A stretch of DNA of 7,516 nucleotides from the NCBI GenBank assembly GCA_039188505.1, contig JBCCZC010000281.1, forward strand, positions 1 to 7,516, given 5' to 3'. A model generated the notes under the pieces. It ran no database searches and had not been told where the DNA came from. It saw only the letters and a list, made by a program, of their open reading frames with translations. Below, one piece after another: positions 4,959 to 7,516 of the stretch. Made by a program: the position numbers and the translations under genes. How positions within the stretch are numbered: the stretch's first letter is position 1; each line of letters starts with the position of its first letter. This DNA comes from JBCCZC01 sp039188505 (GTDB taxonomy: Bacteria; Pseudomonadota; Gammaproteobacteria; Xanthomonadales; SZUA-38).

Positions 4959-7178
4959 TCAGCCTCCGCCCCCCATGTCGGCGACCGCATTGCGGAGGTG
5001 TTCACGCTGCTGGTCGTCGATGTCGACCATGTCCAGGAACGTCTGGGCGGCGTCCGGATCAAAGCGTCCGAGCTGATAGACCCGATTCGACGCCGTGGAG
5101 CTTCGCAGGTTGTCGTCAACGATCTCGTTGATGAGCTGGGCGGCTGCCGTCGGCTCAAGATAGTCGCTGCTGGCGATCGACCCGAGCGCCCGGTCGCGAT
5201 GACTCCTCGTATCGAGGGAGCGCGCCCAGGCGGTGGCTGCGTCCGGGTCTACGTTGTACCAGCGGTCCGCAACGACGCCGAAGAGCGATGGATCCGATCC
5301 TACAGCGCTCCGGCCGCTCTGCTCCAACCACCGCGCCGCCGCGCCCGGATCGAGATCGGCCCAGCCCATCAGGAACCGCGAGGTCGCCTGCCGGCGCTGC
5401 TGGACGTCGTCGACCGCGCCGATCAGATCCAGCGCCGCGCCCGGGTCGATCCGGACCAGCCGTGCGGCTACCTGGCCGGCCCAGCTGCCGAAGGCCGAGG
5501 CGTCCGCGTAATCGAGGATCCAGTGGGCCGCGGCCTCGGGATCCCGGTGGAGCAGCTGATTCAGCAGCGTGCCGATCCACTGCTCCTGCGCCACCCGGTC
5601 CAGGCGGCTCGTGAAGCGACGGGCCAGCTCGGGATCCAGGTCATAGATGCTGTGCGCCATGTGCCCCGCGAGATTGGCCTGCCGCCGCGCGTCCTGCTGG
5701 GCCAGCCACTGTAGCGCCGCGTCGGGCTCGAGGCGCGACCAGCTCGATGCGATCTGCCGCAGCGCGTTTTCCCGGTGCATCCCCGCAGGAAGCTGGTCGA
5801 TGAGGGAAATCGCGAGGCCCGGATCCTGGGTGGCGATGCCCGAGATCACCCGCTGCATGAGCTGGGCCTGACGCGGGGACGGCGGCAGCTCGGCCACGGC
5901 GACGAGCGCCAGCTCGGGTTCGGACTGGGCGATCGCGTTGATCGCGGCTTCCCAGAGTTCGCCGCGGCCATCCTCGAGGCGCTCCACCCACGCCAGCGCC
6001 GCTCGCGGCTCCATCCTGGCGTAGCTGTACAGCATGTTCTGTGCGATCTGGCGCACCAGGCCTTCGTCGTCGATCGTCAGCAGCGCGTCGGCCGCGCCTG
6101 CCGGATCCTGATTCGCCCAGCCCGTGAACACCGCTTCCAGTGCCATCCTGCGAAGCCCCGGGTCCGCCATCTCACGCGCTCGCTCGAGCGCCCGGCGAGC
6201 GTCACTCTGGGCGATTCGCTGCAGTGACATCTGGAGCAGCTGTCGCTGCTCGTCCAGGCCGACAGCCTCGTCGATCAGGTCCAGCGCCCGCTCGGGCGAT
6301 TGGTTGGCCACGGTCATGAGGACGGAGCGGCGGAAGTTGCGCCGCAGGCCCGGGTCCGGGATCAGGTCCGCGTTGCGCAGCGCCTCGCGCGGGGCCTGCT
6401 GAGCCCAGACGCCGGCGATCTGCCCGAGGGCCATCATCCGCTCCTGTGGGCGAGACAGCGAGAGCGCTTCCTCAAGGGCGCCCAGGGGATCGAGACGGGC
6501 CTTCGCGGCAAGGCTCGCGTTGTTGCCCCACTGGGCCATGGCGCTTGCGCCCTGGAGGCGCGCGGAGATCTGCGCCAGAGCCTCCGGGTCGTCCGTGTAG
6601 GCCTGATAGATGCCGTTGGCAGCCGACTGTCGATCGCCACCGATCGGGACCGAGTCCAGCCGGGCCAGGGTGGCATCGAGATCCACTTTGGCCCAGCTAT
6701 TGAAGATCGTGAAAAAGACCGTGCCGCGCTCCTCGACGCGCTGATGGTCGAGGACCGCAATCACGTTGTCCGGTTCCAGCTCGCTGAGCCGCAGGAAGAT
6801 GATGCTCATCGCGGCGCGGCGGTCGCCCGCCGTGGGGATCAGCTTGGCGTCTTCGATATGGCGGCGAAGGGCGACGCCATCGGATGCCTCGAGCAGCCGA
6901 TAGAGCGCAGCGGTCTGCTCGAAATCGGTGGGGAGCTCAAGCAGCGACAGCACCGTGAGTGCCTCCGCGGCGTCCCCCGCCGGCGCCGGACCGACCTCGA
7001 GAGCGGGCGTGGGCACCGGCTCGGCTTCCGGTTCAACGGAGGTGGTCGGTGCCTCTATGGCGGGCGTCAGGGGGGCAGGCGGCGCATCCGCTGCGCCCGT
7101 TCCGATGACATAACCCCCGATGCCGCCGATTGCCAGCATCGCAATGACGAGCAGCAGTGTTCGTCCTCCAGCGGCCAT
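4959..7178 (-). CDS. Membrane-anchored helical-repeat (solenoid) protein
   Basis: The 739-residue protein has one N-terminal hydrophobic helix (about residues 7-26, rich in Gly/Ile/Ala), then a Pro/Glu/Ala-rich linker (31-67). The remainder is a long chain of degenerate repeats. The repeat signature is an aromatic or small residue, two to four residues, then [DE]-P-x-A-A-x-x-[WL]-[LI], as in WADLDPGAAARWL and WSRLEPDAALQWL. The marker proline falls at residues 136, 198, 231, 263, 295, 359, 391, 421, 453, 485, 516, 547, 579, 611, 645, 676 and 708. Two further units at about 167 and 327 have lost the proline, giving about 19 units at 30-34 residue spacing. This predicts paired helices stacked into a TPR/HEAT-like solenoid, most likely in the periplasm and tethered to the inner membrane. 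No catalytic motif is seen. The start has GGAGGG 6 nt upstream. It probably acts in protein binding or assembly; no specific role can be named. Confidence 0.8.
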   Translation of the reverse strand: MAAGGRTLLLVIAMLAIGGIGGYVIGTGAADAPPAPLTPAIEAPTTSVEPEAEPVPTPALEVGPAPAGDAAEALTVLSLLELPTDFEQTAALYRLLEASDGVALRRHIEDAKLIPTAGDRRAAMSIIFLRLSELEPDNVIAVLDHQRVEERGTVFFTIFNSWAKVDLDATLARLDSVPIGGDRQSAANGIYQAYTDDPEALAQISARLQGASAMAQWGNNASLAAKARLDPLGALEEALSLSRPQERMMALGQIAGVWAQQAPREALRNADLIPDPGLRRNFRRSVLMTVANQSPERALDLIDEAVGLDEQRQLLQMSLQRIAQSDARRALERAREMADPGLRRMALEAVFTGWANQDPAGAADALLTIDDEGLVRQIAQNMLYSYARMEPRAALAWVERLEDGRGELWEAAINAIAQSEPELALVAVAELPPSPRQAQLMQRVISGIATQDPGLAISLIDQLPAGMHRENALRQIASSWSRLEPDAALQWLAQQDARRQANLAGHMAHSIYDLDPELARRFTSRLDRVAQEQWIGTLLNQLLHRDPEAAAHWILDYADASAFGSWAGQVAARLVRIDPGAALDLIGAVDDVQQRRQATSRFLMGWADLDPGAAARWLEQSGRSAVGSDPSLFGVVADRWYNVDPDAATAWARSLDTRSHRDRALGSIASSDYLEPTAAAQLINEIVDDNLRSSTASNRVYQLGRFDPDAAQTFLDMVDIDDQQREHLRNAVADMGGGG

Positions 7179-7184
7179 CCGTGA

Positions 7185-7190
7185 CCCTCC
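7185..7190 (-). promoter_or_regulatory. Ribosome binding site of the repeat-protein gene
   Basis: On the minus strand GGAGGG precedes the ATG at 7178 with a 6-nt spacer. It is near the Shine-Dalgarno ideal and decides the start, which also places the hydrophobic anchor right at the N-terminus. Confidence 0.55.
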
Positions 7191-7202
7191 CTCGGCAGAA
7201 GT

Positions 7203-7223
7203 TTGACGATTGGACAGTCAATC
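7203..7223. promoter_or_regulatory. Short inverted repeats in the divergent promoter region
   Basis: The 76-bp region 7179-7254 lies between the divergent repeat-protein and DUF4174 genes. It holds two nested 5-bp inverted repeats: TTGAC (7203-7207) with GTCAA (7217-7221), and GATTG (7208-7212) with CAATC (7219-7223). TTGACG at 7203-7208 resembles a -35 hexamer for the plus-strand gene, but a good -10 is not found at the right distance. The region must carry promoters for both genes unless they are read from further away. Confidence 0.2.
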
Positions 7224-7254
7224 TACCGTTTTTCTCCGCGACAAACAGGGTTCC

Positions 7255-7516
7255 ATGGCGTCAGGCAAGGGCAAATCGCTGACCGTTTCCAAACTGCTGG
7301 CCGTCGTCCTGCTGGTGGCTGCCCAGGCCTGCGCGGGCGAGGCGCTTCTCGACGCGCTGACCTGGTCTCAGCGGGTCCTGCTGATCTTCGCCCCGGACGA
7401 CCCGACGCCTGAGCTGAACCGACAGCGCCGCGTGCTCGCCGAGGATCCGGGCATGCTGGAACGCGATCTCGTGGTCATCGAGGTCATCAACGCAACGGTC
7501 ACCGTGGCGGGGTCCG
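7255..7516 (+). CDS. DUF4174 domain protein, exported, 5' part only (continues beyond the window)
   Basis: The frame is open from the ATG at 7255 to the right edge (87 codons). The N-terminus has a Lys-rich start (MASGKGK), a hydrophobic core (KLLAVVLLVAAQ) and A-C-A before Gly-Glu-Ala, giving a signal peptide, probably cleaved after residue 28. The mature part (LDALTWSQRVLLIFAPDDPT, then LNRQRRVLAEDPGMLERDLV and VIEV) matches the opening of DUF4174, a small thioredoxin-like-looking domain of unknown function in Gram-negative exported proteins. Family features seen are the Trp in the first helix or strand, 'LLIFAP', the 'L..QR' helix and 'ERDLVVIEV'. An AGGG about 5 nt upstream is a modest ribosome binding site. 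It is divergent from the solenoid protein and could share its control region. Confidence 0.75.
   Translation, partial: MASGKGKSLTVSKLLAVVLLVAAQACAGEALLDALTWSQRVLLIFAPDDPTPELNRQRRVLAEDPGMLERDLVVIEVINATVTVAGS

Noticed and set aside
4959..7178. DNA-level tandem repeats in the solenoid gene.
   Set aside because: The repeats are visible only at protein level; the DNA units are too diverged to count as a nucleotide repeat array.
6300..7184. A 294-codon plus-strand open frame opposite the repeat protein.
   Set aside because: The minus-strand frame shows a regular 32-residue repeat and a good ribosome binding site; the plus-strand frame has no motif.

Overview
The window is GC-rich (about two thirds G+C by eye), tightly packed with genes and strongly biased to G/C in third codon positions. 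The proteins are of Gram-negative type: an exported binding protein, a likely lipoprotein, an AbgT-family inner-membrane transporter and a DUF4174 protein. This fits a high-GC proteobacterium, most likely a gammaproteobacterium, but no rRNA or marker gene is present to fix the lineage. I see no tRNA, rRNA, CRISPR array, insertion sequence or integrase.

Layout from left to right. (1) Positions 1-292, minus strand: the 5' part of a small probable lipoprotein gene that runs off the left edge. (2) Positions 293-468: a divergent intergenic region with a plausible sigma70-type promoter for the next operon. (3) Positions 469-3447, plus strand: a compact three-gene unit. It holds an AbgT/MtrF-family antimetabolite or p-aminobenzoyl-glutamate transporter, a small single-domain cupin 4 nt downstream, and a Cupin_8/JmjC-like Fe(II)/2-oxoglutarate oxygenase whose ATG shares a base with the cupin stop codon. 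(4) Positions 3441-3800, minus strand: a DsrE-family small sulfur-type protein, convergent with and overlapping the oxygenase end by 7 bp. An unusually AT-rich 9+6+9 bp perfect palindrome (3813-3836) lies directly upstream of it. (5) Positions 3875-4870, minus strand: an orphan family-3 solute-binding protein with an unexplained C-terminal extension of about 85 residues. (6) Positions 4959-7178, minus strand: a 739-residue membrane-anchored protein built almost wholly of about 19 degenerate 32-residue helical repeats. (7) Positions 7255 to the right edge, plus strand: the start of an exported DUF4174 protein, divergent from the repeat protein.

The clearest functional unit is transporter + cupin + 2OG oxygenase, which are probably co-transcribed and translationally coupled. 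A shared substrate is an inference. The minus-strand genes look like separate or loosely linked units. The features most worth a second look are the AT-rich palindrome before the DsrE gene, the regular 32-residue solenoid, the C-terminal extension of the binding protein and the transporter/oxygenase operon. I do not see firm evidence for a wholly new multi-gene system.
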